Of a stretch of 64,000 nt of DNA, positions 11,901 through 23,499 are shown piece by piece. Source of the DNA: Sapria himalayana (taxonomy: Eukaryota > Streptophyta > Magnoliopsida > Malpighiales > Rafflesiaceae); assembly GCA_029783825.1 (NCBI GenBank), contig JAREIK010002644.1, positions 62,453 to 126,452 of the forward strand, written 5' to 3'. Positions within the stretch are counted from its first letter, which is position 1, and every line of letters starts with the position of its first letter. The translations under genes were made by a program, and so were the position numbers. The notes below the pieces were generated by a model. The model was not told the origin of the DNA. It did no database searches and saw nothing but the letters and a program-made list of their open reading frames with translations.

Positions 11901-13523
11901 GGTTCCAAGCCGAATCCAAGTACCGGTGCTTGCTATCAGTAGAAGTCTCAGCCTTCGCGCCCCCGGAAACGCAAAAATCAAGGGGAGAAAAAACCACTCA
12001 ATTGACCAACGAAGTTCAAGAGCAATAGTCACTCGCCCATCCATCGATATGGGAGCATACCATAGCGAAAAGAGATTCTCAAAGGCCGCTGAAACGAAGA
12101 AAGAAAAAATCATGGTATAAGATCAAGCCAAGAGCACAGGCGAGCTAGAAAAGAAAAAAGACTCTCAGGGATGAGGTATTCATGATCCCGGGCACAGCGC
12201 CAATCCCAGGCAAGAAAGAGAAAAAGTCCCATCTAGCACTATAAGTTCCTCGGATGTGAATTGAAGTTCCGGGATGCTTGATAAGGGCAAGATCATAGGA
12301 GTGGTCGCCAACGGCCGACAAGCAAGAAAGCGGCATAGGGTGGGTAGTGGACTGACCAGTCTCTATCATGCTGTCGCTATCGACGACTGAAGGATGAGTC
12401 TAAAGACTGAGGCAAAAAGAATGAATTTGATCATCTCCTTAGCCCTTAAAGCCTGACTTGACTCTATAGGGGCATGCTAAGCGAATCAATTACCTTTTGG
12501 AAAAGCTAAAAGACAAATCAAAGGAACTGAGTCTTTTACTCTTCCACCTAATATACCAGATAAAAAGAGATAAAGAAAAGCCCCTTAGCGGCTGATAAGA
12601 ACACGGGGACTGATTCCCATTGAGAAAGGGACTTGGCTACATACCTTCTTAGCTAGAAAAGTTAATTTCTATATGCGGTCTGTTGATTGAGAAAAGTCTT
12701 TAGTTACGAGAGCTTGTTGACATATCTTTCTTTTTACCAGCTGCTCAGGAAGCCACCAACCAACAATAGTTTTTAGAGCAAAGAGTCAAAGTCTTATATA
12801 CGCTCCCCTTCGATTCGTGCAAGGAGGAAAGCTTATTATCGTATCGGGTTGGGAATGGGAAGGAAGAGACTTTAATTCCCCAACTAAACTTTGTCTGAAT
12901 AAGATAAGCAAACTGATAGCATTTACGGGTCAGGGATCCGTCTACCAAAAGGTTGAGAAATGGGCTCACATTCGATGAGGGCAAAAGAATGAGAAGACAT
13001 CACATAACGGATCCTCTTATATTGAAAGCTAGGAATTTCGCTGCTAAGCAACAAAGTACTCTACCAGTGAGTGAAAGAAACCCGGCTGAACTCAGGTTGA
13101 ACTCAGATAGAGCCTAAAGTCAAGCCAACCCCAGGGATTCTTTGAATGGCACCGACATCCCCTTTAATGGATTAGAGATCAAAGTAGTGAAGATAGTGCA
13201 GCTTGGACTGACCTTCATGCATTCTTTTTTTATATGATAATCTCGCCAAAAGAAAGAAGTGAAGCCGCTGCCCCAATACAGAGCGTTTAGCTACTCATTC
13301 ATTCATTCGTCAGCTCGCCCGCTGTATACTAAACGAGTCAACCAAAACTGCCCTACTGAACAAAAAAAGGCCTTCCCCCGCGAACATATCATCTAGTGTT
13401 AGCCGCCCTACTTCATAAAGAAAACACCGTGGCAACTTTTTGATTCGATCCGGGGTCGGGGGAAGTTATCGCTCCTTCACCTCGTCAACCCGGGAGCATG
13501 CTTCGCTCCTCGCTTTTTTTCAA
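8996..13523. other. Mitochondrial-type spacer without recognised gene
   Basis: About 4.5 kb of GC-intermediate sequence. Short frames exist (9273-9470 +, 9295-9588 -, 9621-9836 +, 10587-10838 -, 11883-12113 -, 12145-12369 -, 12745-12984 -), but none shows a recognisable domain. I looked for tRNA T-loops (GTTCGAATCC-type) and found no cloverleaf. It reads as plant mitochondrial intergenic DNA. Confidence 0.6.
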
Positions 13524-14339
13524 TTATAAAACAAAATAACCACTTTGATGGAGATTTGTAGCATCATTCAAGTAAATACAGATTAAGATCGTAAAAACAT
13601 GAGCTTGTGATATAGCTACACCTAATTCCGGGCCAGTTAATGCAAGAACTATCAATAAAGGACCAGGATCCCCTATGAAATATAAAAGATCATTCATACA
13701 TAGCATAGTCCAAGCGAACCCACTTAAAATCTTTACTGAACTATGACCAGCCATCATATTAGCAAATAAACGTATTCCTAAGCTTAATGCGCGAAAACAA
13801 TAAGAGATGAGTTCAATAAGTGCTAAAAAAGGTGCTAACGGCAGTGGGACTCCCGCGGGTAATAAGAAGCTTAAAAAAGGAAGCCCATTGTTTTTAAATC
13901 CCACTATAGTAATGCCAATAAAAATAGAAAATGAGAGACTCAAAGTAATGAGAAAATGACTTGTAACTGTGAAGCTATAAGGTATCATACCTTGGGGATT
14001 ACGAAATAACGAAAAAGTAAAAGTGACCGAGATGCAAGGGAAAAATTGTTGTTTCACTTTTCCGGAAAGACCACCTATTTGTTCGTTTACCAGGTTCAGC
14101 ACGAAATCATAAAGAAGCTCTACCGAAGATTGCCAAGCATTTGGTACTGAGTTTCCTCCTCCGTTTTTAGTAACAAAATGAACCAGAAGTAGGACCAAAC
14201 TGAGAGTTAGCAGCATAAACAAAGATGGATTTGTGAATGAGAAATACAAGTTTCCTATATTCATAGGAATCAATGGGAGAATCGCAAATTGCTCAAGTGG
14301 GCTGTTGGGCGTAATCGTCAGAAACACTGTTTCTTTCAT
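13524..14339 (-). CDS. atp6: ATP synthase F0 subunit a (ATP6), open frame of mitochondrial origin
   Basis: The 271-residue product is subunit a of the mitochondrial ATP synthase, which with the c-ring forms the proton path of F0. The sequence keeps GGGNSVPNAWQS (61-72), FRNPQGMIPYSFTVTSH (112-128), the core helix RALSLGIRLFANMMAGH with the essential Arg at 190, and the last helix with Gln245 in SQAHVFTILICIYLNDA. Ser110, Arg113, Pro225, Pro237 and Ser244 sit where plant ATP6 proteins carry edited Leu or Cys, so this is genomic mitochondrial DNA and not a cDNA copy. Met1 is the first ATG after an in-frame stop; the usual variable N-terminal extension is short. The end reads HQSGYFVL and stop; a small length change in the T-rich run near 13530 seems to have shifted the usual tail. 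Without editing and an import signal it should be inactive in the nucleus. Confidence 0.9.
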   Translation of the reverse strand: MKETVFLTITPNSPLEQFAILPLIPMNIGNLYFSFTNPSLFMLLTLSLVLLLVHFVTKNGGGNSVPNAWQSSVELLYDFVLNLVNEQIGGLSGKVKQQFFPCISVTFTFSLFRNPQGMIPYSFTVTSHFLITLSLSFSIFIGITIVGFKNNGLPFLSFLLPAGVPLPLAPFLALIELISYCFRALSLGIRLFANMMAGHSSVKILSGFAWTMLCMNDLLYFIGDPGPLLIVLALTGPELGVAISQAHVFTILICIYLNDATNLHQSGYFVL

Positions 14340-16015
14340 TCCTGTTGTTCCGCTTCTTGCTCTAAGATCTCATAATAAGAAAGACTTGTCGGAAATCGCC
14401 TTGGTCCAACCAAGAAAGACATGGGAGTCTTTGGGTTTGGACATAAGAGGTTCTCTCCTCTCTTACGAGATTTCTAGTTAGATGAAACATCAAGTCAACC
14501 TCCTTCCTGACCGCTCCGTGGGACCTTAGCCTTTCACATGGTAAATGTCGCCTTTGCTTTGGCCGGGTAAGTAAGGTAAGGACTTTGCCTGGTCCTCAGT
14601 CATTTACGCCCTCGGATGATTGAAAGAAGGTAAGGAAAGTAATAACTACCGGACCCTTCGTTTATAACATCAACAACCTCAGACGCGAAAACAACTTAAA
14701 ACGCGAATGTCTATTCCTATTAGATTTATATTAGAGCTCATTCCCTTCCTTGCTTGCCCTTGCCTCCAGAAAGGAATGAAAGACCAGTCCCCCGCTTTTA
14801 TTTGCCATTGAGTCAGATGTTCCATTTTAATCTCATTAAAAAGAAAGTCATTTTGAAAGTAAAGTCAAAAGGAATAAGGTAAGACATATCTGCGAACTCG
14901 ACGGAAAGGAGAGGAAGCAAGACTATCCCTTGATCCTCACCCTCGGAATAAAAAAAAAGCTCGACCGGCAAGACAGAAAAAGTCAATATGAAATAAGTAA
15001 AGTAAAGAAAATAGAGTTAGATTACTTTATCCATTCAGTGAGCCTCTTGAATTGAAAAAGAAAAAGGGGGAAAGCCCTTAGAGTCTCCTTCCCCATCCAG
15101 ATGGCGTAGAAGTTCCCTTTCTTGGTATGCTTAAGACAAGCAAGTAGGCAGGTTAGCAGTCCCTGTCTCCTTTAACTTCATTAGGAAATAAGGCAATCCA
15201 TTTCCTTTTTCAATCTCCTAGACTTTAGCTAGCCAGCTGATCAAATTGCTGCAGTTCCAAGCCCTGCTGCCTTACGGATTCTGTCTGTGACTCCATATTC
15301 TTGTCCATAGCGACATCTTTCTTTATTATGATACTGAACTGCCATTTAACAGCCGGCAAGATAATAAATATAGCCCGCCGCTTAAGGTTATTCACCCTCT
15401 TCTTCTTATATAATTGAGTTACCTAAACCCATCATAGGAAGCATTTCCGTATAACCATGCATGCCCTGAAGTATCATACTCGACAGGAATGGGGTAGCAG
15501 CATAGCATTGAGCTTTTTTAGGCTAACCTACACGCCCAAGTAATGAAAGGGCAGCTGGTGCCTTAAACAATTTCCGTGCGTGGCAAAAAATAGGCGGAGT
15601 TAGACCGGTTCACTGAGTAAAGGCCAACTACTTTCTTTTGAGCAAGCGAGGTCCAGGCACTAGAGATCATGGCCTACTTATCCCGATCAAACCCTTCTGT
15701 AGCTATTCCCATGCGCATAGATGTGTAGATCTATCTCTATGTATCCCTCTGCCCTGCCAGAAAAGCCTTTCCCCTTTTGAACCTGCCAACCTGGGCTACC
15801 CCAACCGAGCCGGATTTGAGCTCCTACCTTTCGAAGGAAAGGCTCTTTTCACTTTCACTTCGATTCGATTAGGTTTGTGTTCAGTGTACTTTGTTTTTGT
15901 GTTGGCGGTTACTTATGGGAAGGCTTGGTCATAGTTGTGAGGGAGCGGGAAAGAGGCATATCTTTGCCATTGGTCATTAGATCGTCCTTCGTACAGTCCA
16001 TAACTGGGCGATGTC
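14340..16015. other. Mitochondrial-type spacer upstream of atp6 and before the mitovirus relic
   Basis: No recognisable gene. Frames at 14233-14481 (antisense to the atp6 start) and 15638-15934 have no domain I can name. The GAAAG/CTTTC purine-pyrimidine texture is typical of plant mitochondrial spacers. Confidence 0.5.
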
Positions 16016-16738
16016 TGTCCTCAAGAGATTGAAGATGGACGGAACCTTTAATAAATAGGGTCCTATTGACCGGCTTAAAGGCAGCATGGCTTTTTCTTCT
16101 TTCGACCTTAAGGCTGCAACTTACCGTTGGCCCGTTGCGTCTCAATGTCGTCTCATGGCAGCTGTGTTTGGGAAGTTGTTAAATTAGGCCTTTTCTTCCT
16201 TATTTGCTTTGACAGCCTTTGAGGTGCCCTTTGTTAAGAAGCGACCTTCTGTCGTGGAATTTCAAGTTGGACAACCCCTAGGATCTTACTCTTCTTGGCC
16301 GGTGTTTGCTCTCACACATCATTATACTGTGTGGTGGGCGGCACATCAGGTATACCCTGGGGCCTGCTTCAGTGCTTGGCGATTATGTTCTCATCGCCGA
16401 TACGGAGATAGCTCAAGTGTATGAGCTTGTTTTAAAAGAATTGGGAGTGACAATATCAACCCATAAGTCCTTGATCTCCCATTCCGGCTCAGCTGAGTTT
16501 GCTAAGCGGTTCCGGGTTCGAGGGTGGAATGTGAACCGAACCTTAGTCCTATTTAAATTGCTAATCTTGTGAATAGCCATCACCTGTGTGTTGCTATCGC
16601 CCCACACTTAAAGTATCCAGTCAAGTTGTTTTCCACTTTGGCTTTGGCTAGGATATGTGGTGGGGTCCTTAGTAGACTTGACCATCGACGGAGTTTGCAC
16701 AACGAGCGACTCTTTTCGATGTACACTCATCACACTAA
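16016..16738 (+). pseudogene. Endogenous mitovirus RNA polymerase relic
   Basis: The remains match the single-protein RNA-dependent RNA polymerase of mitoviruses, RNA viruses that replicate in mitochondria of fungi and plants. In order: DGTFN (about 16038), the motif A region FDLKAATYRWPV (about 16100), the motif B region GQPLGSYSSW (about 16276), a motif C region reading GDYVLIAD (about 16380), KSLISHSG and EFAKRF (about 16465-16510), and the C-terminal RLDHRRSLHNERL (about 16675-16715). It is clearly dead. There are in-frame stops soon after DGTFN and near 16185. The frame changes between motifs B and C and changes back near 16570. The catalytic Gly-Asp-Asp reads Gly-Asp-Tyr. Plant mitochondrial genomes often carry such relics, so it probably came in with the mitochondrial block. 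Confidence 0.85.
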
Positions 16739-17820
16739 TTAGTAAGTTAGAGATTAGATCCTATAGACCGACATCCCATTATCTTCCTTTTCGGAGTCCA
16801 GCATCCGATCATTTATTGGATCGACCTCACTAAGAAATCATCTAGCTAACTGAACCGGATAACTTACCGGGACACTAACTCCTTCACATTCAACTAAGCG
16901 AAATCAAGATATTTGAGGGTGACCTATCTCTACTATACTTGGCTCTGGATGGCAAATGAAATAATCCCCCCCTTACCTCCAGACTATCTCCCCCAACCCC
17001 CCTCCACCGATACTTAACACACCACCTGTCTACGGGCTGCTAGTCTAACTTAAATGACCACAACTACACCACTCTGCTAAAATACACTATCATCATACGA
17101 ACGCCCGCAATAGGGCTAAAAGAGAAGATAAGTTTGAAGCAAGTAAAAGAACACGAACCCACCAAGCAACGGAACGTGGTAGGTAGAGGCGGAAGTCGAT
17201 AAGCTCCTAAAAGTGTTCTAAATTACGAGGGCCGCCCGGAAACAGTTTGATTCTTAAAGGGGCTTCTTCAACTTCAACTTAAAAATATTGCTTCGGTATG
17301 GTTTTAGCCCAGCTGCTAACCGCATTCTCTCCCGATCATAAGAGAATAAAGGCTTTCCAGCTCTATCAACACGAAGACCAAAATCATCGGCTGCTCGCCG
17401 AAAAGAAAGGAATAAAAAAAAGAATAGCCCGGCCAAAAGCTTTATTGGCCAATCCTCAAAAAGAATCCTCTTATGGGACTGGACCCAACCCAGGGTCATT
17501 TTATTAAGCCATCTGTCTTAAGCACGCAACAAGCAATCTCGCTCGCTCCTGTAGGTGGGAAGGGCCGGGGCCGGGACTCAAGCTCAAGTGGGGCTGGAGA
17601 GCTACTGCCCTGCCTTTATCTAGTTGGTAATTGGAATATACCAAGGGTGTGTGTTGGGGCAACTAGTTTTTTTGAAAGTGGTGCATGTAATAATTAAACC
17701 AAAATTCCAAGATCAAGAAAGTGAGTCGAGTACGACTGTGCGAGTCAGTCTAGGACGCGAACTCAATGTCCTAGCCTATTAGGACCTATGTATGATAGGG
17801 CTATGCAAAGTTAGAAAATA
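16739..17820. other. Mitochondrial-type spacer to the right edge of the block
   Basis: No gene recognised. Frames at 17254-17499 (-) and 17298-17507 (+) overlap each other and show no domain. Near 17700-17820 the composition returns to AT-rich, and the block meets an hAT-like fragment. Confidence 0.5.
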
Positions 17821-18008
17821 AGCCCAAACTGGCCCCACTCAACATAGCCCAGCACATCCAGGCCCGAATCCAACAAGACTTGGGTAGGCACGCCATGCCG
17901 GGCAGACCAAAATTGTGTCTTGCCGTGCCTAGCACGGCATTGTGGCCCATTTGGGCCACCAAAAACCAATGCGTGCCGACATGATACTGTTCATTTGACA
18001 CCTTTAGG
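17821..18008. mobile_element. hAT-like GC-rich element, one end only
   Basis: The right end reads TTTGACACCTTTAG, the inverted form of the AGAGGTGTCAAA-type end seen at 22948. The inside has TTGGTGGCCCAAATGGGCC, like the element at 55907-56202. No left end is visible; the fragment abuts the mitochondrial block. The reverse-strand frame 17801-18073 across it is not a gene. Confidence 0.55.
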
Positions 18009-20106
18009 ACATTCATGTCTAGTTGGGAGAATAATTTGTATTTTTGTAAACATCCAATTAAATATAATAGCAACTTTTATTGACTTTATAATATTTTAAC
18101 GTTTTGCTTTTTTGGTCGCTAGTGATGACAAATATGTTGTGGGTTTTGATTTATTAACCATAATTAACTATTAGATTATGTTTCTCATTCAACATGATCC
18201 TAATGATGTCCTTTAAAATTTTGTATACATTTTAAATAATTTATGGTGCATGAATTATTATAGTATCCAAATAAAAAGAAGTAAGTTGCAAAGATCATTG
18301 TTTCGGTGATGTTTCAAATATATAATGTCAGAATTTACAATAAGCTTTTTCTAGTCTATGGAGATGTGGGCTTGCCTCAAGCACATCTAACAAATAAAAA
18401 CACACAAATATATAATAATTTTTCTTTTCCTATCAAAATGGTCAATGATTTCTTCCAAGAAATCTCATATCTTTTGGATATGGTTATGTTTGCAGTGATA
18501 GAAATTCAAAATCATTTAAAATTTTTACTATTTATAGTTTCAAAATTAAAATCATGTCATATTAAATACTTTTATTCTTTTAAGAGAAGTAAATCACATT
18601 TTTCGATTCAAATAAGTAATGTTTTGGTTGCATGAAATCATTGAAATTTATTGGTCCAAAGTGATCATCTAGATTCATTAATGCAAAAAAAATATAAGAT
18701 TATATGAAAATTTTATTAAGTCAATAAAATCTTTTTGGAAAGGTATGCTTTATTTCGAGTGGAATTTCAATTGAACAATTATGTGTTTTAAAATTTTTTT
18801 TTATAATGTTGAATTTGTAAGTTGTTTGAGTTTTGTATTTATAACTATTTATATTTATATTGTATTGTCATATTCATTATTCTCAATGAGAATCTTTATC
18901 TCAAGTAAACTTGATTTGATTCTAAGTTTATAATCCCATTGAAACATTATTCCAAAATCATATTTATGTATGGAAGTGATTATTTTCATTTGTTTCAACT
19001 CTTATTTGATGGGATACCTTTGTTCACAAATAAAATTCATTTATTATAAATTTGAGTCTGTTTTGTTTAGCTTTGTTTTCTTTTTGATGAGTCTTTTTTA
19101 TTTTTAAAATTTTATTCTTGTTTGAAAATTTATATCAACAATCCTCACCTAATTTCTCAAATTTTTCTACTAATATTTTTATTTTTTTTATTGTTAGTTC
19201 ATCTAGATAATATACTTGTTTATCCTCACTTGATGTTGCAGATGAAAGTGGTGAGATAGAGTCTTTTAGAATATGTTGTATTGGGTTTTAATTAGATGGT
19301 AGATTATTTGTGTTTTTAATCTAAAGCAACTAATTGTCATTTAAATCTTCAAGAATGGTACCAAAAGTTTGAAAGGTATTTTGCAACACACTGCGATAAC
19401 AATGCCTGGTCATGTGAGAATACAATAAACCTGAGGCTGGTCTAATGCCATGTGACTAGCAGCATGTGCTAGTGCCTTCATTAGAATTTTTGGGAGCTTA
19501 ATGATAACAAAAGGTTGTCCCAGTGTGAGTTTCCACAGTCAATCAATCATATCACATCTATTCTTAAGGAATAAAATCCATTTTAATTTTGGAATCTCTT
19601 TCAAAACATATGAATGTTGCTTGCTCGTTTGGAAGTAACTTTGAAGGTTATCAGTGAACATCATTCCCTTTCCTAGAATTAGTCACTACCACAACTATAT
19701 AAGATACTTTTTGACCAATAGCAATAAAAAATGATATTACATTTTTATTTGTCGATGGAGTATTGTATCTGTCACTAAAATTATTATATTGGCCTTTTTG
19801 TCCCCAAAATTGAATTTTTACTGACCACGTCTTATTGGTATAGGGATTATTGAATCAACATCAATAAGTTCCATTTGAAGAGGCTCATATATAAAACATC
19901 ATGATATAATACTCAGAGGATATTTGATTATTTGATATTTAGAAGCAGAAATTTTATCTATACTATCAATAAGTTTAGCTAGAACATTTATAAGATGACT
20001 AAAAGTATATTTTTTTTATGTTGAGTTAATTTTTGTTAAAATTTTTTAAAAGTAAGACTATTAATCTTATATTTTTGTTTTAGGGACCTGCATAATTATA
20101 CATATT
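18009..20106. other. AT-rich intergenic DNA
   Basis: No gene. The 109-residue frame at 18306-18635 has AT-driven composition and no known domain. Near 19380-19870 the reverse strand gives short protein-like stretches (for example KLPKILMKALAHAASHMALDQP) broken by stops. This may be a worn transposase or retroelement piece that I cannot assign. Confidence 0.45.
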
Positions 20107-20697
20107 ATGAAAGGTAAATATTGTTTTCTCCTACACTCATTTTAAAATATTTATTATCTAACCAAAATGTATTAAAAAAATATTGAGCAAAACTAAAAAT
20201 AATTAAAGAAAATTTTGTAAAAGCAATCCAAAACAAAAATATTTATGTTTTGGCTCCCATCTAAAAATATTTTAGGCAAACAATATCCAATCTATTAAAT
20301 ATTTAAAATTTATGATATTTTTTTTTCATTTTGCTAATTTGTCATTACATCATTTTTAAAAAAAGCTAGAACATTTTTTTGGGAAACACTTTTTACAAAC
20401 TATAATACTATATATATTATCAACAAATGTATATAGTTATAGACATTGCTTAAACCAGGGTAGTCATGTAAGAAAAATTATATATACTATACAATATATG
20501 TCAAAATTATATAGTTATATATATCATTATATATATAGTTATGAACTATATATAATAAATTATAAGCATTCAAAATTATATATTTATGTATTGATAGTTA
20601 AACTATATATAACATGTGTGTATATATATATATATAGTTTTCAATATATAACTATATAGTTTTAAGCTATATATATAACTATATATATATATACTAT

Positions 20698-20756
<59 letters not shown>

Positions 20757-20760
20757 CAAT
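20107..20760 (+). repeat. Left arm of an inverted-end structure (20107-25688)
   Basis: The arm starts AAAGGTAAATATTG and continues through matching words (for example TTTTGGCTCCCATCTAAAA, the counterpart of TTTTAGATGGGGGACC) to TA/TATAGTTATA-rich sequence. The inverted partner is at about 25030-25688, which ends TTTACCCTT. The arms are clearly diverged. Together they bracket about 4.3 kb that holds a GAGCTC-type fragment, an hAT miniature element and an Athila-like gypsy relic. Confidence 0.6.
20590..20757. repeat. TA and TG microsatellite cluster
   Basis: Alternating TATATA and TATAGTT units lead to a (TG)n run at about 20712-20738 set between two (TA)n runs. It forms the inner end of the left arm. 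A corresponding CA run lies near 25086-25104 in the other arm. Confidence 0.95.
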
Positions 20761-21334
20761 TGTATATAAATTTCATAAATAGTGTTTTCACAAAAAAACT
20801 TTTCATACAAAAAGACTATATTTTTTGGATTTTTTTAATGATGGTTCCAGCAAATTTAGAAAAATGTCTCTGAATTGTTTGGCTAAGATATTTTTTTATG
20901 AGACCAAATATAAATATTTTTATTTTAGGTATCTCTTACATATTTTTTTTCAAAATAAGTAAAAGTATGGGAAATATCTATTCCAAATAATTAAACATCC
21001 ATAATATTATTAAAAACAATGTCACACTCACATCTTCATTTAGAAAATAAAAAAAAACATAATGGCAAATAATAATTCTCATCATGATATGCATAGTTTA
21101 AAACATGATGCACATCATGATGTATAACTAAAAAGTGTCACATCATATATTTATATAACATGTATATTTATGTTTCAATGTATAGAATATGAAATATTTT
21201 AAAAAAGACTAAAATTTTTTATAATTTAAAAAGTGCACCAAAAGGTCCAAAACTAAAAATAAAAAAAATTAAGTATTAGTACACTAAAAACTTAAAAACC
21301 AAAAATATTCTTCAATTTAAAAAAAAAATGAATG

Positions 21335-21600
21335 AACAATCTTGATCAACTGTACACAAGCTTGATCAAGCTTGAACATGTCTACACAAACTTGAACAAG
21401 CTACAATAATAACTCATTTCCCAAACGAGCTACCCCAGCTCATTCGCAAGCTCGTTGAAAGAGTTGTGCCATTTTGCTCAACGGATGAACTCTAGCAGCT
21501 CAATTAGTGAATGAGCTCATTGAGCTTCTTTTATCAGCGAGCTCATGTAATATGGTCAGTTAATGATCTTGAACTCCTTTTGTCAAAGAGTTAGTGCAAA
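21335..21600. mobile_element. GAGCTC-rich non-autonomous element fragment
   Basis: Repeated CTTGATCAAGCTTGAAC, CGAGCTACCCCAGCTCATT and GAGCTCATTGAGCTTC words give many short palindromes. Such AAGCTTG/GAGCTC clusters are typical of one widespread group of plant hAT-like non-autonomous elements. No clear ends or target duplication are visible. Confidence 0.4.
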
Positions 21601-22939
21601 TTAGTTTGTTTGATTTTTTTTTAAAAACTGGAGGGTCTCTTGTTGTCAATATTGTTGTCAAAATATTAAAAATGAACTTTTTTATAATAGAATATCTACA
21701 ACATAGATCCAGCCCTCGAAATTTTAATGAAACACTAGTAGTTTTTTTGGTTGTTGTTCTTTTCTATTAAAAATGTGTAATTCTTTTGATTTTTCTTTGA
21801 AACCTACCTTGGGGTTTGATTATGTTTAAAATAAAATAGTTCATAGTTTGTGTGCATATAAACATATATCGCAAAGACTTATTTTTTATAAAATTAAAAT
21901 ATATACTTATTTAAACTAGATTTTTATGGTAACAAATTTCCTGAATTTTTGATCTTAGCTTTCAATTACTTCACTTAATGTAAAAAGAAAAATTATTACT
22001 TTCGTTTAAAATATAGTTTTTAGAATAAATCTATGAATAATTTCTTTCATTTAGAAATTTATTGCCAATTTTTACCTAATTAAAATTTATTTTTTTAGAT
22101 TTTAAATTTATTCCTTTTGTTCAAGGGGTAAGATAATGATCCATTGAAAGTTGTAGAAATTTAGAATTTTCTCAAAGAAATTTCTTCTAAATTTACAAGT
22201 CAAATTGTGAAACAATGTATGAATAAACTAAATGAAGACTTGATAAGTTAAAATTATTCACTCTTTACATTTCACGAATCTAAGTGAATTATTGGTAACA
22301 TAATCTTTATATGAAAAAAAAAACTTTTATCTGGAGAGTGTGACCATTCTATCAACAATAATATATAATTAAAAAATATTTTTAAATATTAAAAAAAAAC
22401 AACTTGATTCAAGTAAAAATAACATTATTTTAAACTAAATTTGAAAGACAAGAATTTTTATTTTTTTTGTTAGTATTTTGAAATGTTTCAAATTAGATTT
22501 TATAAAATTTGAGCATGAGAATAAATATAAAAATCAATATTACGAAATTCTATTGATGAGATGGCAAAAATATCTAGGTTGCCTATGTTTTTTGTCCATC
22601 AGTAGTTTAAAAAGTAACAGATAAAAAAGAATTTAATAGGATGCAATCAAAATCATCTATTTTCTTACAAAAATATTTTAAAAAATAATAATTAAGAAAT
22701 TTTAAAACAAGTCATTTCAAATTGATAATATCATTAAACTTATGAATTACAATCAAACAAAACAAACTTCTTTCTACAAAAACAAAGTAGAAGCTAGTTC
22801 ATCAATAAAAAAAATAAATATATAGTTCATAATATTAAAAGTTTAATTTAAAAGAAGAATAATAAAAAACTAGAATGCATTTTAATTATTTTTTGATATA
22901 ATTATCATCTTGCTTATATAAAAAAAATATTTAATGTTA
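21601..22939. other. AT-rich intergenic DNA
   Basis: No gene, RNA or clear repeat was recognised. Long A and T runs dominate. Confidence 0.5.
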
Positions 22940-22947
22940 CATTTCAC

Positions 22948-23300
22948 AAGAGGTGTCAAATAGACCGGGTGGTCGGGCATGGGCCGGCCCTATTCAGCCA
23001 TGCTTGGCTCAGCATGGCATGGTCTAGACTAGTGCCTCTTGCTGAGCTGGGCTATCCCAAGGCATGCTAAATGAGTAAAGGTGACCATCCGAGTTTCGCT
23101 TGTAACTTTAGCTTTTGCATGCACCTTTTCGGGTTTTGCATGCACCTTCGTCATGGTTCGGCATGATGTCGACTCAGCCTTGTCACCATGTCATGCTGGG
23201 CAAGTGGATCTTTCCACTGGTGGCATGGATAGGCCTTGCACGGTCGTGCCTTGCAAAAAATGGGACATGCCAGCATGTCACAACACACCTAACACCTCTA
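22948..23300 (+). mobile_element. Complete hAT-like miniature element with 8-bp target duplication
   Basis: The element is 353 bp, begins AAGAGGTGTC and ends AACACCTCTA, so the inverted ends share AGAGGTGT. It is flanked on both sides by the same eight bases, CATTTCAC (22940-22947 and 23301-23308). An 8-bp target duplication and a short end of this kind are hallmarks of the hAT superfamily. The inside is GC-rich with GGGCATGGGCCGGCCC and CATGCTNGGC words and codes for nothing; frames at 23081-23344 are by-products. It depends on a transposase from elsewhere. Confidence 0.85.
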
Positions 23301-23499
23301 CATTTCACTTGTATAGAAATTTCTCCAAAGAATTAAATTATTAAATGGGCTAATCATTAATTTAAATAATATACTTTTTTATTTTATTAATAAAACATAT
23401 ATTTTATTAACTATAATAATATTCTCTAATAAATATATTAAGCAACCATCAATTAAGCAACAACTTATACTTGATGAGAAATAATTATCAAACAAATTG

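Larger units (their letters stand above)
6541..17820. other. Block of plant mitochondrial-type DNA (NUMT), about 11.3 kb
   Basis: Base composition shifts from very AT-rich to near 43-45 per cent GC by eye, with the purine-tract texture (GAAAG, GGAAG, CTTTC) of plant mitochondrial spacers. It contains an open atp6 frame with codons that need RNA editing, a mitovirus polymerase relic and bits of nuclear-type retroelements, all of which plant mitochondrial genomes are known to collect. The flanks on both sides are AT-rich nuclear repeat DNA, so the best reading is a mitochondrial fragment inserted in the nucleus. Left edge (6500-6600) and right edge (17700-17820) are approximate. No tRNA, rRNA, nad, cox or rpl gene was recognised in it. 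Confidence 0.8.

Noticed and set aside
6541..17820. tRNA, rRNA or other mitochondrial genes within the mitochondrial block
   Set aside because: I searched for T-loop words and known exon motifs of nad, cox, rps and rpl and saw none beyond atp6. Trans-spliced or short exons could still be missed.
18306..18635. 109-residue forward frame
   Set aside because: AT-driven composition, no domain, no promoter or splice context.
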